Of a stretch of 64,000 bases of DNA, positions 42,755 to 53,497 are shown piece after piece; positions within the stretch are counted from its first letter, which is position 1; the number at the start of each line of letters is the position of its first letter. The translations under genes were made by a program, and so were the position numbers. The notes under the pieces were generated by a model. It did not search any database and had not been told where the DNA came from. It saw only the letters and a list, made by a program, of their open reading frames with translations. Origin of the DNA: Mesocentrotus franciscanus (Eukaryota > Echinodermata > Echinoidea > Camarodonta > Strongylocentrotidae); the NCBI GenBank assembly GCA_037976565.1, contig CP137684.1, forward strand, positions 21,545,814 through 21,609,813, read 5' to 3'.

Positions 42755-43765
42755 TCCAAATATCCGGTATTCAATATTACATTGATCATAACAAAACCCA
42801 GGCAACATTGCAATATTGAGATAAAAACATATCGCAGGAAGTCAGCTACATGTATGTCATGGATACGTCTAGAACTTCCTCCCAAATGAAAAGGGTCAAG
42901 GTAAAACAGGAAACTGTTGTAACTAGCACCCAAAAAGAAAATCAAAATTTTGTGATATTTCCTTTACTTTGCACCTCAGTAATAGACACAAAATAAATGT
43001 ACTGTACATGGGATGATATTAACTCTTATCCTGCCATAATGAATACAGCCTAATGCCACAGGGCTAATCCCCATTGTGCCAAGCCTTAAATCCCCCTGTG
43101 CCAAGTTAATTTTGAGATAATCTGATTAACGCGATGGTGCTATCAATAGCGCGTGCGTAGCACTAGGCACAGTACAATGAGCATGAACAATAACTGCTAT
43201 TATGAATGCGAGCAATCATGCATAAAGCACCGAAGCAATGGGTCGCTAACGTGAATTAAGCAGCCAATCGATAGCGCGCTCGTGTGTAAAAAGCACTATT
43301 ACGGTAGCGTGCATGCGGCCTTATGGCAGGATATGAGTTAAGCAGACAAAATATGTTAAGAATGGATTCAAAATCTTTGCAAATTAGCGGCTGTGCCAAC
43401 TGAACTGACTGCGTCTCTCAATACAAACATCCGGTATTCAATATGCACTGATCATAACAAAAGTTACAAAACCCTGGCAACATTGCAATATTGAGATAAA
43501 ACATATCACAGGAAGTCAGCTTTGTCATGATACGTCTAGAACTACCCCCAAATAAAAAGGGTCAAGGTAAAACAGGAAATTGTTCAACTAAAAAAAAAAA
43601 AATCATCATTTTGTGATATTTTGCAAACTTTGCACCTCAGTATATTATAGAAACAATAGAAATGTACATGGGATAATATTAAGCAAACAAAATATATTAA
43701 GAATGGATTCAAAATCTTTGCAAATTAGCTGCTGCGCCAACTGAACTGACTGCATCTACAATGTA
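42755..43765. repeat. Tandem duplication of about 350 bp, left copy carrying an insertion
   Basis: Left copy: 42755-43022 plus 43338-43410. Right copy: 43425-43765. Shared landmarks in order are ATCCGGTATTCAATAT, GGCAACATTGCAATATTGAG, AAAAGGGTCAAGGTAAAACA, TTTGCACCTCAGTA, TGTACATGGGAT, ATTAAGAATGGATTC (ATGTTAAGAATGGATTC in the left copy) and CAACTGAACTGACTGC. The copies are moderately diverged. The left copy contains a 315-bp element at a TTAA that is empty in the right copy. Confidence 0.85.
43023..43337. mobile_element. TTAA-flanked 315-bp element with CTCTTATCCTGCCATAA ends
   Basis: CTCTTATCCTGCCATAATG at the left and, in complement, CTCATATCCTGCCATAAGG at the right lie between TTAA at 43019-43022 and 43338-43341. 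The neighbouring duplicate reads GATAATATTAAGCAAACAAA at this point, showing the empty target and confirming a 4-bp TTAA duplication. The interior is comparatively GC-rich (GATAGCGCGC) and non-coding. Confidence 0.9.
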
Positions 43766-44511
43766 GGCAGTTTTCTAGGCACTAAAATACATGACTTAGT
43801 TTCTAATAGTATTACTTATTGGTTAATATCCTTTTATAATTCATAAATAAAGTACACGTTTGAATGCCCAGATGCACTGAGATCGATAGAACAGTTTTAC
43901 CTACATATGTTTAATTCAGTGTTTTGCTTTACTGAACAGAAAGGAAATTTCAGGAGTTTCCGCTCAAACGGCACAAATAGATACAGGAGGTCAAAGTCCT
44001 CAAAGTCCTCACTGTCATTCCATATTGATGGCTCCTAGTATTAAAGTCCAAACCATATCCGAAAGCAACATATACTTTTTTGTATTTTACATTTTATTTG
44101 GCATTTCAACATACACAAGGAAATCAGCAAGATAGTACACAATAAAGAAAATGAATAATTATTACTACTATCATTATTATCATTACTGTTATTATTATCA
44201 CTATTATTGTTATTATTACTATTATCATTGCTATTATTATAATATTGTGTTCTGCACATTACTTGGATGTGTATAAAGAATGAAAGCACAAGCAGATTGC
44301 TTGTCATAATAAATGTTTAAATGATGCTTTTGGCAATACGTGAAAAATTTATTTATTTTCACTATAAATTTATTTAAATTCTTGATTTAAATAAAGGTGA
44401 TTTAAATCATGCCAACTCTGACTAAAGCTAACTATGAACTGATCTTTTGCCAGGAAATCATTGATTTATATGTAGAGGTCAATGATAGAGAGCTATATTT
44501 ATTAAAGCCCC
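43766..44511. other. Intron with small ATT tract
   Basis: ATT/ATC triplets at about 44160-44240 form a short microsatellite whose minus-strand frame is an Asn/Asp/Ser run. No gene. Confidence 0.4.
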
Positions 44512-44697
44512 ACTGCACTACTTATAGCTACTTGCGCTCTCTACATAGCAAACAATGCCTAAGCGGTGACCATTGGTCCCCCATGGTCCCCTTTTTCTTA
44601 TGTTAATTGAGAGCTGATTTGATGAGATAACCACCTGTCAGTGACCATGCAGGGAGGTATAATCCCTCCTGGCCAAACTAGTGCAGATAGGCTTTAA
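44512..44697. mobile_element. TTAA-flanked AGCCTGTCTGCACTA element, copy 2
   Basis: Reverse-oriented relative of 31219-31414: TTAA at 44512-44515 and 44694-44697, left end AGCCCCACTGCACTACTTA, right end in complement AGCCTATCTGCACTAGTTT. It shares TTCTTATGTTAATTGAGAGC and AACCACCTGTCAGTGACCAT with copy 1. Confidence 0.8.
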
Positions 44698-45454
44698 AAA
44701 AAAAAGAGTCTATAAAAGATAACTAGGAAAATTACTGAACAGTACTAAATGTCTTCTTCATGTGAGTTTTTGATGTACATGTCTGTATAATACCCACTAT
44801 TACATGTACACCTGTATGTTCATTTATCTCACATGAAGTATACCAATATTGCTGGTAGGTTGGTACATCATGCACAAAACTGCTTCCAGGTATGACTACA
44901 GTGAATAAGCATTCGCCCAATCGTTACATGACGTCTATCAGCAGGCCACTTTTTGCCTCCTTCCTTCCTGGTAGTTGATTGTCTTAAAATTTGGCAAGCA
45001 CATCTGAAATGGTCAGATGATAGCCCTCTCAAAGCCGGATTTCGAACATCAGTCAAGCGTGTGGCATTTTAGAGCCCATTTTTTTTACCCGACAGCTACA
45101 TGTAAACATTACATTACACGGCACATGCTTTGAATGGTCATACAGGGATTTTTAACAGCTCAATTGGTTACCTAGTAACTTCTTGGTTTATCAATGAAAT
45201 ACAAGACAATGCGTGCATATCATTCTACAATGATTGCAATCCTAGTCATTTACCAGTTAAATTTTCTTCTCTTTACATAGGGATGCGAGTCTGTTACAAG
45301 TTTTGAGGCTTGAAATCATGCTACGGCCTGAAGATAGGCATCCCTGTTTACATCATCTTTCAAGGGTTTGCATTATTTTATCAATTGCAATGTTTTTGCA
45401 TATTTAAATTTTCATGAAGTTATAACTGAATTTGTATTCCTCCTTTATACCCTC
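44698..45454. other. Intron, nothing recognised
   Basis: A minus-strand frame at about 44868-45056 is open but has no supporting motif, splice context or codon signal that I trust. Otherwise unremarkable. Confidence 0.35.
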
Positions 45455-45715
45455 ATTCAGTTTTCTTCTTCCTCCTCAAATTCTGTTTTCATCTTTATTC
45501 TCTTCTTTCTTCTTTTTATCTTCTCACTGTTCTTATTTTCATTTGATTTTCTCCTTCCAATCTGTTCTCATTTTTCTTCTACGTCTTCTTCTTCTTCTCC
45601 TTCTTCTTCTTAATCTTTCTCTTCTTCTTAATCTTTCTCTTCTTCTTCTTAATCTTCTTGTTCTTGTTCTTGTTCTTGTTCTTCTCCTTCTTAGTCTTCC
45701 TCTTTTTCAGACTAT
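45455..45715. repeat. TTC pyrimidine tract
   Basis: About 260 bp dominated by TTCTTC with TTGTTC and TCTTAA interruptions; TTCTTAATCTTTCTCTTC repeats two to three times around 45605-45650. Translations are Ser/Leu/Phe runs. An A-run follows at about 45800-45828. Confidence 0.9.
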
Positions 45716-45935
45716 TTCTCTTCCCTTCCTCCACTTCTTATGTCCTGATATAAATCCCTTTGGTATTCAACTCCTCTCATCATACAGACAATTTGCCCCC
45801 AAAAAAAAAAAAAAAAAAAAAAAAAATTGCAATGTCCCATTTTCCAAAATATATCTCTACAGTAAAAATTTTGCATTTGAATTTCAATACAACAAAATAA
45901 CTTCTTGACAAATAATGTAATTGCGATTTCCTTAC

Positions 45936-45976
45936 CCAGAGCATCAGATAACTTCTTGTTGTCAATGTCCATACAT
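45936..45976 (-). CDS. Candidate 41-nt microexon
   Basis: On the minus strand CACTGTAG is followed by one base, 13 codons reading CMDIDNKKLSDAL, a final G, and a strong GTAAGG donor. The other two frames contain a stop or an unlikely reading. The exit phase fits the exon at 36297 (G plus GT gives glycine), just as the 41886-42024 exon does. The entry phase requires two bases from an upstream exon, which the 57040-57165 exon (phase 0) cannot supply, so an intervening exon is missing. The acceptor lacks a good pyrimidine tract and lies 8 nt from one arm of a 43-nt inverted repeat. Confidence 0.4.
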
Positions 45977-45984
45977 CTACAGTG

Positions 45985-46158
45985 TATTGATAATTGTTTT
46001 ATAAAGTTTCAATTCATCTTCCCAGTTAATATACATGTATATTAGATACCATTTGTTAGGAGCTGCAACAGCATTCTGGCTCCAAATAAATGGTTTTTAC
46101 ATGTACATGTATATCAACTGGGAAGATATATTGAAACTTTATAAAACAATTATCAATA
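45985..46158. repeat. Inverted repeat with 43-nt arms beside the microexon
   Basis: TATTGATAATTGTTTTATAA and following bases at 45985-46027 pair with 46116-46158 at all but one or two positions; the loop is about 88 bp and contains CATTCTGGCTCC. The right arm belongs to a LINE-tail-like sequence that continues to 46455; the left arm looks like an inverted duplicate of its start. Confidence 0.8.
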
Positions 46159-46455
46159 GAAAGCTCAAGAACGAAATTCCGCTTTCCTTAAATAAGGAAT
46201 TAAACCAGCATATGACACTACAAAATGCTACCAAATTAGATTGTGTGTTTTTATTCATTTATACCTCCCTAACTATGTTACTGATGTATTTCTCGTCTTT
46301 TATGATCATGTATCTTGTTATATTTGTTTACTGTTATCATTATTTTTATTGGGGATGCAGCCCTGTATGGGCTTTTCAAACCTTTTTGCTGCATCATCCC
46401 CAGACATGTTTGTTTTTTTACTGAATGTGTGAATAAATAGAATAGAATACAATAC
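46159..46455 (+). mobile_element. Probable LINE 3' UTR and tail
   Basis: A stem GGGATGCAGC with CTGCATCATCCCC around TATGGGCTTTTCAAACC is followed by TGAATAAATAGAATAG and AT-rich repeats. In my experience this arrangement (short stem, then an AATAAATA tail) is typical of non-LTR retrotransposon 3' ends in marine invertebrates. No reverse transcriptase motif remains in this copy, so the assignment is tentative. Confidence 0.5.
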
Positions 46456-46647
46456 CACATATGAAAAGTTTAGCCAACCGACTCAAGACTTTTGAAAACT
46501 GGTCACAACAGCTTTACACGAATTACACAATAACCTCAAGTTCAACTTGAATATTAAAAACCAAATTCGTCCTGAAACACATTAGGCCCTACAGGCCCTA
46601 ATTACACATTGGCTTTTGGCACTTCTCACAAGTACCAAAATTCTCCT

Positions 46648-46770
46648 GGGTGGAGAGTGGCAATGTAGATTGATGTCTTGCCAAAGGACACTAGAGCTAC
46701 AACTGGGACTTGAACTGTGAACCATGTGATTCACTATCCGGTGACCTATCCACTAGACCAGAGCAACTAC
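46648..46770 (-). mobile_element. tRNA-derived SINE head, fragment
   Basis: On the minus strand the head and first body segment of the 47650-47935 SINE are present (TCTAGTGGATAGGTCACCGG, then TTGGCAAGACATC and CTCTCCACCCAGGAG). The B box is weakened (GTTCAAGTCCC) and the tail is missing. Confidence 0.75.
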
Positions 46771-47649
46771 GCACTTGATTCAACATCAGCGAGAAAAGGC
46801 CGTCAAAACTTCCAGAAAGAGAATGTATTCCAACACTATTCCACAAGAAAAGACACTACGCAGTAGTAAGCAGATAGTATCATGCAGTTTGTTCACAAGT
46901 AAATACTGCACTGGCTGATCTAAACACCGTTTGTCACATGCTCCACAGCAACAAAACGAAACTACAACCAAAACAGAAACAAATCTTGACTGAGAGACCA
47001 TACCGTGACAGAGCACACCATGAATGTTCATCCATTGGACATCCTGGAGCCACAATGAATCAATGGTCCTATTTTTGTTGCTGAAAAGGGCAATCTGGAA
47101 GTTCCTTACACTCTATATGTCTATGAATGAATCCCAGCTGATGATTTCAAATTTATTTCCTACAAACAAGGATGATCACCTCATAAAACAATAGTAACGG
47201 TAGAATGATCTACAACACAACGCTTCAATTTACTCTAGTGTTTGTGGTTTGTTTGGACTTTGACCAAAACTCATTACCAATTAACACAAGGATAACAGAA
47301 TAGGTCATAAACTGAAGTTACTGCTCACATTACAGGCTAAATGGCATGGTACCACTTCAACACACTATAGGAGTGGGTTGGGTCTTATCATGTGTTGACA
47401 ACAGGGAGTTTGTTAATCACATACATGTATTTCTAGAGTACAGAAACCAGTACATTTTTTATTTTATTTATTATTTTAATCATTAAACAAACACTGCATC
47501 AAAGGATATTTAAGATGAAATGAATTCTCCTTGATTTATCTATTCTGATGTGTCTCTTCTTCTTTCCTTTATTTTTCTTCTTCTGCATGAACACTATGTG
47601 TACATATACATGTACATGTATATATCTTCTTCTTCTCCTCCCTTCTCTT
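46771..47649. other. Non-coding, nothing recognised
   Basis: AT-rich; the minus-strand open frame over 46786-47055 is a hydrophobic chance frame without known motifs. TACATGTACATGTATATA lies near 47602-47619. Confidence 0.35.
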
Positions 47650-47935
47650 ATTATAGTGCTTATATAGCGCCTAACACTTACCCTATCAGAAGTCTCTATT
47701 TAAAGCGCTCTACAATAATGCAGCATAATTACCCTGGCTTTAGCAGTGCAGCTGTTACGCGCGCTGCGTTTCAAGGAATAAATTCCTACCAGGTACCCAT
47801 TTACTTCACCTGGGTGGAGTATGGCAAATGTAGATCAATGTCTTGCCAAAGGACATTAGTGCAGCGGCGGGACTCGAACCGCGGACCTTGTGATCGACAG
47901 TCCGGCGACGTATCCACTCGACCACAACACCACTA
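47650..47935 (-). mobile_element. tRNA-derived SINE, complete reference copy
   Basis: Read on the minus strand: A box TGGTCGAGTGG (47924-47914), B box GGTTCGAGTCC (47880-47870), body with TTTGGCAAGACATTGATCTA and ACCCAGGTGAAGTAAATGGG, and a tail AGGCGCTATATAAGCACTAT. Both internal promoter boxes match consensus, and a tRNA-Ser or Leu ancestor is plausible. The tail resembles the 3' ends of the L2-like LINE fragments at 12.0 and 25.1 kb, suggesting that those LINEs mobilise it. Confidence 0.9.
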
Positions 47936-48110
47936 CACCTCTACCTCTTCCCCTCCTCCTTCATACCATATCCCATTTTCTGATTGATCTTCTTCTTCTT
48001 TCATCAGTCTTTCTTCCTGCTCCCTTTCCTTGTTCTTTTTCTTTCTACTTCTCCACCACCTTCTCCTTCTCCTCCTAAATCTGTTCTTCTTCTTCCTCCA
48101 AACTCCAAAG
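47936..48110. repeat. Pyrimidine-rich tract
   Basis: CT-rich low-complexity DNA directly beyond the SINE head, with CTTCTTCTTT and CTCCTTCTCC runs. Not coding. Confidence 0.75.
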
Positions 48111-49974
48111 TACATGTATTAGTCATGTCAGAAGATAGCACACTTCAAACATATTAATTATTAATGAAATTAATCAGTGCAGAAATTAAATTAGTGCAAA
48201 TCAGCGAAGAGACAGTCTCCCACGCATTTACAGGGTTCCCATCGTTTCATTTGAACAAACTAAGTCACTAATTTTCCTGATATCTCCTACCTTTTCCCTG
48301 CCTTTCCCCCATTTTCACAGATTTTCCTTGATTTTGCACTGATCAATATTTCAACACAGCAAACCCATTTTTACACATTTACAGCACACCTCAAAAAGCT
48401 ACCGTAGCCAATAACAGAATGGATGCTATTTAGACACAAGACAAACTATGAGAGTGACAACTTTCTTTTTTTTTTGGGGGGGGGGGGAATAAAATTAACT
48501 GTTTTTTCCCCTGATTAAAATGATTTTTCACAAAATCCCCTATTTTAGGCCAGAAACAACACAAAACAAAACGTTGAGTGCATTGCAAATGTGAGTATAA
48601 TTGTCAGGGCAAAACCTTAGATGAAACACAAAAATAAAGTTGTGGTTTGATTATATGTATAATGCACCATGAAACTTTTGTAAATCATATGATAATAAAC
48701 ATTCAATGCGCACAAAATATTCTGGTTTGACTGTATTATCAGTATTATAAAAGCACAGAAAACTGTCAAGAAGCAATTGTCATAGCACTGTTGTGCTCTT
48801 GTAATCAATCCCCCCAAAAGAAACTATCAAAATACATGCACCCCATAGCCTGTTTATCATTTTCTCCTTCATGACACACAATTCTCAATTCATGTATCAT
48901 TGTCCACATACATGTATTTCCAGTTTATATATTTTTTTTATCCCTTGATAAATTTTCATAAAACTGTCCCAACTATTAAAAGTGTTTCTCACATCTCCCT
49001 ACAGTATTCTCATTAAAATACCACATAATAATAATATCATAATTTGATACTCTTGTTAACTTTTGATATATAAGTACATATGGCTTCTTTTGGGGTGTGA
49101 AACTGTGAATATATATTTCATTTAGAACCCATTCTCCCTGGTGCTACAGCTACTGGAGCAATACATATATACACTTTGTATCAATATTTTGTAGACTAAA
49201 CAACAGAGGGCAGCATATCACTTTTGAAACAGATCATGATGAAGTCCCTTTGGTAAAGCTCTTTGTCAACATGGAGATGAATTTTTGCTTAGGCATGAAA
49301 GATTTCTATCAAGTTTTCTCCATATTATCCTCTGATAAATCTTACTGTTCACCCATAGCAGTTTTCTGTCACCTTTCAGTGACACATATTTTGTTAATAA
49401 ATATTTTGATCCAGAATGCTCTGAGTTCTAAACTGTAAATTACTAGTACAGCTGTAGTAGAAAGTGCAGAAATCATTGAAAAATTTGAGTCCATTTCTGT
49501 TTCAGCACATTGTGACATAAGTGTGATTTAATCGAAAATGATAATTGAATCTCTAAACTGGCAACGCAAAGATAAATTTGCAGTCACTTTTTTTGTCTTC
49601 AAATTGGCATATTCTTGTTTTGTTTTTTGTTTAATTTTTTGTTGTAATTTTCATTCACACCGTTTCATTTAATATATATTTCAGATTTCCTGTTTGATAA
49701 TTGTATGTCTTCCTCCAGTATTACTTTGAACATGAGACTAAATATACAAGAGTACGTTAGGACCAATGTATTCCCTGATTTGACATCAAAATACATTTAT
49801 TTGATGTTTCATTGAATTCAAGCTTCATGTAGGGCTATCAGCTCGATACAGTCATACTGAAAAAAAAATAGGTTTTTTATTTTTTTCCCAACCACCCACC
49901 CTCTTGACTAAAAAAAAAAGCATTCAGGGAAAAAAAATGGCATCTAACAACATTCCCCCCTTTTTAGTAAGAAA
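48111..49974. other. Non-coding, nothing recognised
   Basis: About 1.9 kb of AT-rich sequence. A T-run then G-run lies at 48470-48488. Around 49250-49440 a chance frame is open on the plus strand with no motif. No exon with proper splice sites was found. Confidence 0.35.
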
Positions 49975-50112
49975 AAAATTGGGGAAAATTGTGAAAAATC
50001 AGGAACAATCCAGAAAATAGGGGTAAAATCGGGACAATTCAGAAGAAAAAATCGGAAGAAAAAAAATTCGGGAAAAAAAAATCAGGAAAAAAAAAAAAAA
50101 ATCGGGAAACCG
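49975..50112. repeat. Degenerate A-rich repeat (ATCGGGAAAAA units)
   Basis: Units of 10-20 bp built on ATCGGGAAAA, ATCAGGAA and AATCGGAAG repeat about eight times, ending at AAACCGATTTAAATTGG. It looks like an expanded A-rich tail or minisatellite. Confidence 0.7.
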
Positions 50113-51936
50113 ATTTAAATTGGTTAATTATCAGGCCTGAATAAATGTAGCTTGGGCTCCAATGGCCTTCATCTGCCAATAGTTACGCAGATAAATACTA
50201 TGCACTACCTACATGTACATATAACAGACCCCCACCCCCCCCCCCCTCCCCATACCACCACCCCAGTTCTTTTCAATAATAATAATAAATAATAAATATA
50301 TTAAACAAAATATAAAAATGAATGAACAATTTATAAATAAACAAATTTTAAAATAGATGAAAAAATAAATACATGAATAAATGAGAATTGAATCATACCA
50401 GGGTAGTAAAAGGTGCCGATTTCGGGGCGGCTTCGTGACCTTAAGCGACACAGCCCATTCTAAATTACAGAATTATGCATTAACAAATGTATTAAGTATT
50501 AACAAGTATTCCCGTAAGTCACAGCAAATAATGTTATTAAGAAATCATAAAGAGTGAGTCGTTATAATCAAAGGTCCCAAGTATATTCCAGAATTACGAA
50601 ATCCACAAAAATATTGATAATAAATATTGATAATAAATCAAGATAATCAATCAACATATAAAATGTTATTATGAATAACAATATGAGTTTAAAGTCGTCA
50701 TTAAATAAATAGAAAATGGAAGTTCCATTTAAACATTAAGAAATACCAAACCCGTATGTTGCATGTCCATGGAGAAGAGGATTGTTAGGCAACCAATAGT
50801 CCAATTATAGAAAAAAAGTTATGTTTTGGTGTGATTAGAAATGACAGCAAAAGTTAATATCAGATAGCCATGTGTTTTGGAATAAAGTGCAGTGTTTCAC
50901 CATTTGAAATGGTTATTGAGAGTTGATCGTGACATAAATGAAACAAGAAGAGAAGGCAATAAATGTAACATTATTGGACATTTTTTTCAACGGACAGTTA
51001 AAGAAAACATTGAAGGCAAGAGAAGAAAGGTGTCAAGTGTTAGAAATTATATTGATTGTTTTCGTTTTTTTTTTTTTAAATACAAAGTTGATATTAAGAG
51101 ATTGTTAGCAATTTGAAGTAATCATAGATATTAAGCCACCACACAGTAAGCAAAGAATCATACCACAACAAATCACAAATATTATACATTTTACACAAAG
51201 CAATTAGATAGCCAAGTTTGTTTAGTTCATTGTTGCACAAGAGGCATAGATAAGTTACCATTGTTAAAATACCCAAACAGAATATCGACACACATCCAAC
51301 ATAGAGCGAGAATGTCAATCAAAATAGCAGGAGAAAAGCATTACCGATAGTATGAAAGCATTTAAACATTAGACAAATCAAGCAATAGTAACACATCAAA
51401 GCACAACATGAGTTACATTAATGTAAAACATTGTCATCAAAGTGAAAAGGACATTCCAATATAAATAGAGAAATACATTGTACAATTGTATCATACATTA
51501 GTACATGTGAAATTTACATGAAGGAGATATATTCAATAAAAATATGTACAGTACAATACACGTAATATCACAGCAAACATACAAGTTTAAGTTGAAAAAA
51601 GGGGTAGGAGAGATGGAAAATTAATTGAGTCACACAAGATTATTTTGACAACCAACACAAATTGTTTTTCAAACATACGCACCAAAAATTGCAACCCAAG
51701 TGGGTCCAATTTTGTCATGCAAATTTGAACAAGCGAGGGCGCAATCCGTTTTTCATATGAAGTGCAGTCAAGTACCGATGTAACAATTGGGGGAGATAAA
51801 ATCAAGGTTCATGTTAAAATTTACATGGGAATGGGGCATGCATATTAAACTGGGAAACAAAAAAATACAGGTACAACTGTACATCTATCATTTGCAGAGA
51901 GCCCAAAGGGAATTGACTCTGTAAAAATTAAGAGAG
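50113..51936. other. AT-rich region without recognised genes
   Basis: AAT/AAAT-rich tracts at 50275-50370 and T/A runs elsewhere. Minus-strand frames at 51094-51318 and 51587-51805 are open for about 70 codons and could be remnants of an unrecognised retroelement; I cannot name a motif in either. A 41-nt exon-like island at 50399-50439 was considered and rejected. Confidence 0.35.
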
Positions 51937-52135
51937 TTAAAGATAAAGATAAAGTTGAGTTCTGGTCATTTGATTGCATTGTGAAAGAAACGTGGAATCG
52001 AGCTAGCTCCATACAGTACAGTATTGGTGTGTACTGCAAGGTTCTGGAATCATCAAAATGATAAGAAATTTGGCCCAGTCTTGGTAAAGTTACAAGCACT
52101 GTACACAGAAAGATGTACATGTATATGGGACTACT
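51937..52135. mobile_element. TTAA-type element, copy 3, right-truncated
   Basis: TTAA at 51937-51940 and AGATAAAGATAAAGTTGAGT lead into the sequence shared with 8312-8490 (GATTGCATTGTGAAAGAAAC, CAAGGTTCTGGAATCATCAA, AAGCACTGTACACAGAAAGA). Homology stops near 52135 at GGGACTACT, so the other end is lost. At the 8-mer GTACACAG used by the hAT-like insertion in copy 2, this copy is empty. Confidence 0.75.
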
Positions 52136-53148
52136 ATATATGTCCCGATTTTTATGATGTTACATGCCATATTTAGAATATGAAGGCATTTGAATTTTGA
52201 AGAGCCATGCTTTTAAGGGAACATTTCTTCTCTGATGTTCTTCCACGCTTTGCATAATACAATGATAACGCTCACAAATTATTTTTCACCTCTCCCCAGA
52301 ACTCAACCTTCTCTTTAATACCGGTACCCTCCTGGCTCTCAACAATTAGTAAATTATTCAACATTGCACAATTAAAAATAAAATTGGGATACATGTTAAT
52401 AGGGCTTCATCCAAATTAGATTGGTGAATTACATTTCATTGTATATCTTTAAATATACATGTAACGGTTCATTGAAATCATATCTACAAGGAAAAAAATG
52501 TTAATGAAATTTTCAAACTAGGTTATGTAAAAACAAATTATATACTGTACATTTCAGACATTCTTCACACAGCTTGGATAATAATGAAAATTATGAAATA
52601 AAAAAAGTGGCATGCAATACAACTACATATACAATGGAATACTTATAATAATAATAATATACTGTAGAGTATCTATTTTACTAACTCCACATGAATAAAG
52701 TGCCCAAGGAGCAAAAGTATCTAAGCTACAGTAGTACGTTTCCATCGATCAAATCACTTTGATACAACATGATGACACTGCACGCTGAGGGAGCCATGTT
52801 TAATTATGAGGACAGGTACTACAATGACCTTCTTTTGTAATTTCTAGTTTTCTACATAGGTACATGTACATCTACATGTACCTTTAAAACTGTCTAAAAT
52901 GCACAACAATTTGACAGTCCAAGTAAAAAGACAGCAGTCTGTTTCTTTGTTTTTATGGGTTTTGCAAACACCTGACTGGGCCCACATTTCTACTTGTACA
53001 AGTGTATGTAGATATATGTAAATTACATGAAATTAGTACAAATTACTATTCTTAAAAAAAGTATGAATTAACCTTAGATATTTTTGTGGTGGTGTTGGTT
53101 GTTAAAATGTCCCTAACACTTCCCTCTCCCACTGCTCTAAATTTGAAT
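52136..53148. other. Non-coding, nothing recognised
   Basis: AT-rich with many TACATGTA palindromes near 52860-52885. No exon signal. Confidence 0.35.
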
Positions 53149-53163
53149 AAAAAGAGAACCTTT

Positions 53164-53483
53164 GAAGAGGAAGTCCACCCTGATATTAACTTCGTTTTAA
53201 TAAAAGCAGAAAAATGAGAGAAACGGGTCAGTGAAAGTTTGAGCAAATACCGATTGAAAAATAAGAAAGTTATGAATTTTTGAAAGTGCGATCAATCAAA
53301 CACAAATTGGCAACTCTGTGACGTTTCTTGCGAGCTCCCCTTCCCATTTACCCTGTACTAAAAAACCTTCAGAAATGTATACATTTCCCTTGAGAAAACT
53401 GTCAATCGTCCACTCACCCTTTGATTATACAATTATAATTAAAATTCAAAACCACTTAATATCAGGGTGGACTTTCCCTTTAA
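53164..53483. mobile_element. AGGGGAAGTCC-family element, medium length
   Basis: The left end is GAAGAGGAAGTCCACCCTGA (the expected TTTAAAG mutated to TTTGAAG) and the right end, in complement, is AAAGGGAAAGTCCACCCTGA with TTAA at 53480-53483. Internal landmarks AGTTTGAGCAAATACCG, TTGGCAACTCTGTGACG and TTTACCCTGTACTA are present. About 320 bp: it keeps the left arm and centre and lacks most of the right arm. AAAGAGAACCTTT flanks both ends. Confidence 0.75.
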
Positions 53484-53497
53484 AGAGAACCTTTAAA

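Noticed and set aside
46786..47055. 89-codon hydrophobic minus-strand frame
   Set aside because: No start context, splice sites or known motif; typical chance frame.
47550..47987. 145-codon plus-strand frame
   Set aside because: It crosses a minus-strand SINE and flanking low-complexity DNA.
50399..50439. 41-nt exon-like island on the minus strand between the 57-kb and 45.9-kb exons, with fitting entry phase
   Set aside because: Joining it to the 45936-45976 exon would create a TGA stop at the junction, and its acceptor has no pyrimidine tract.
51587..51805. Minus-strand frame of 72 codons that could be a retroelement remnant
   Set aside because: No reverse transcriptase, integrase or structural motif could be named, so it was kept only as a remark.
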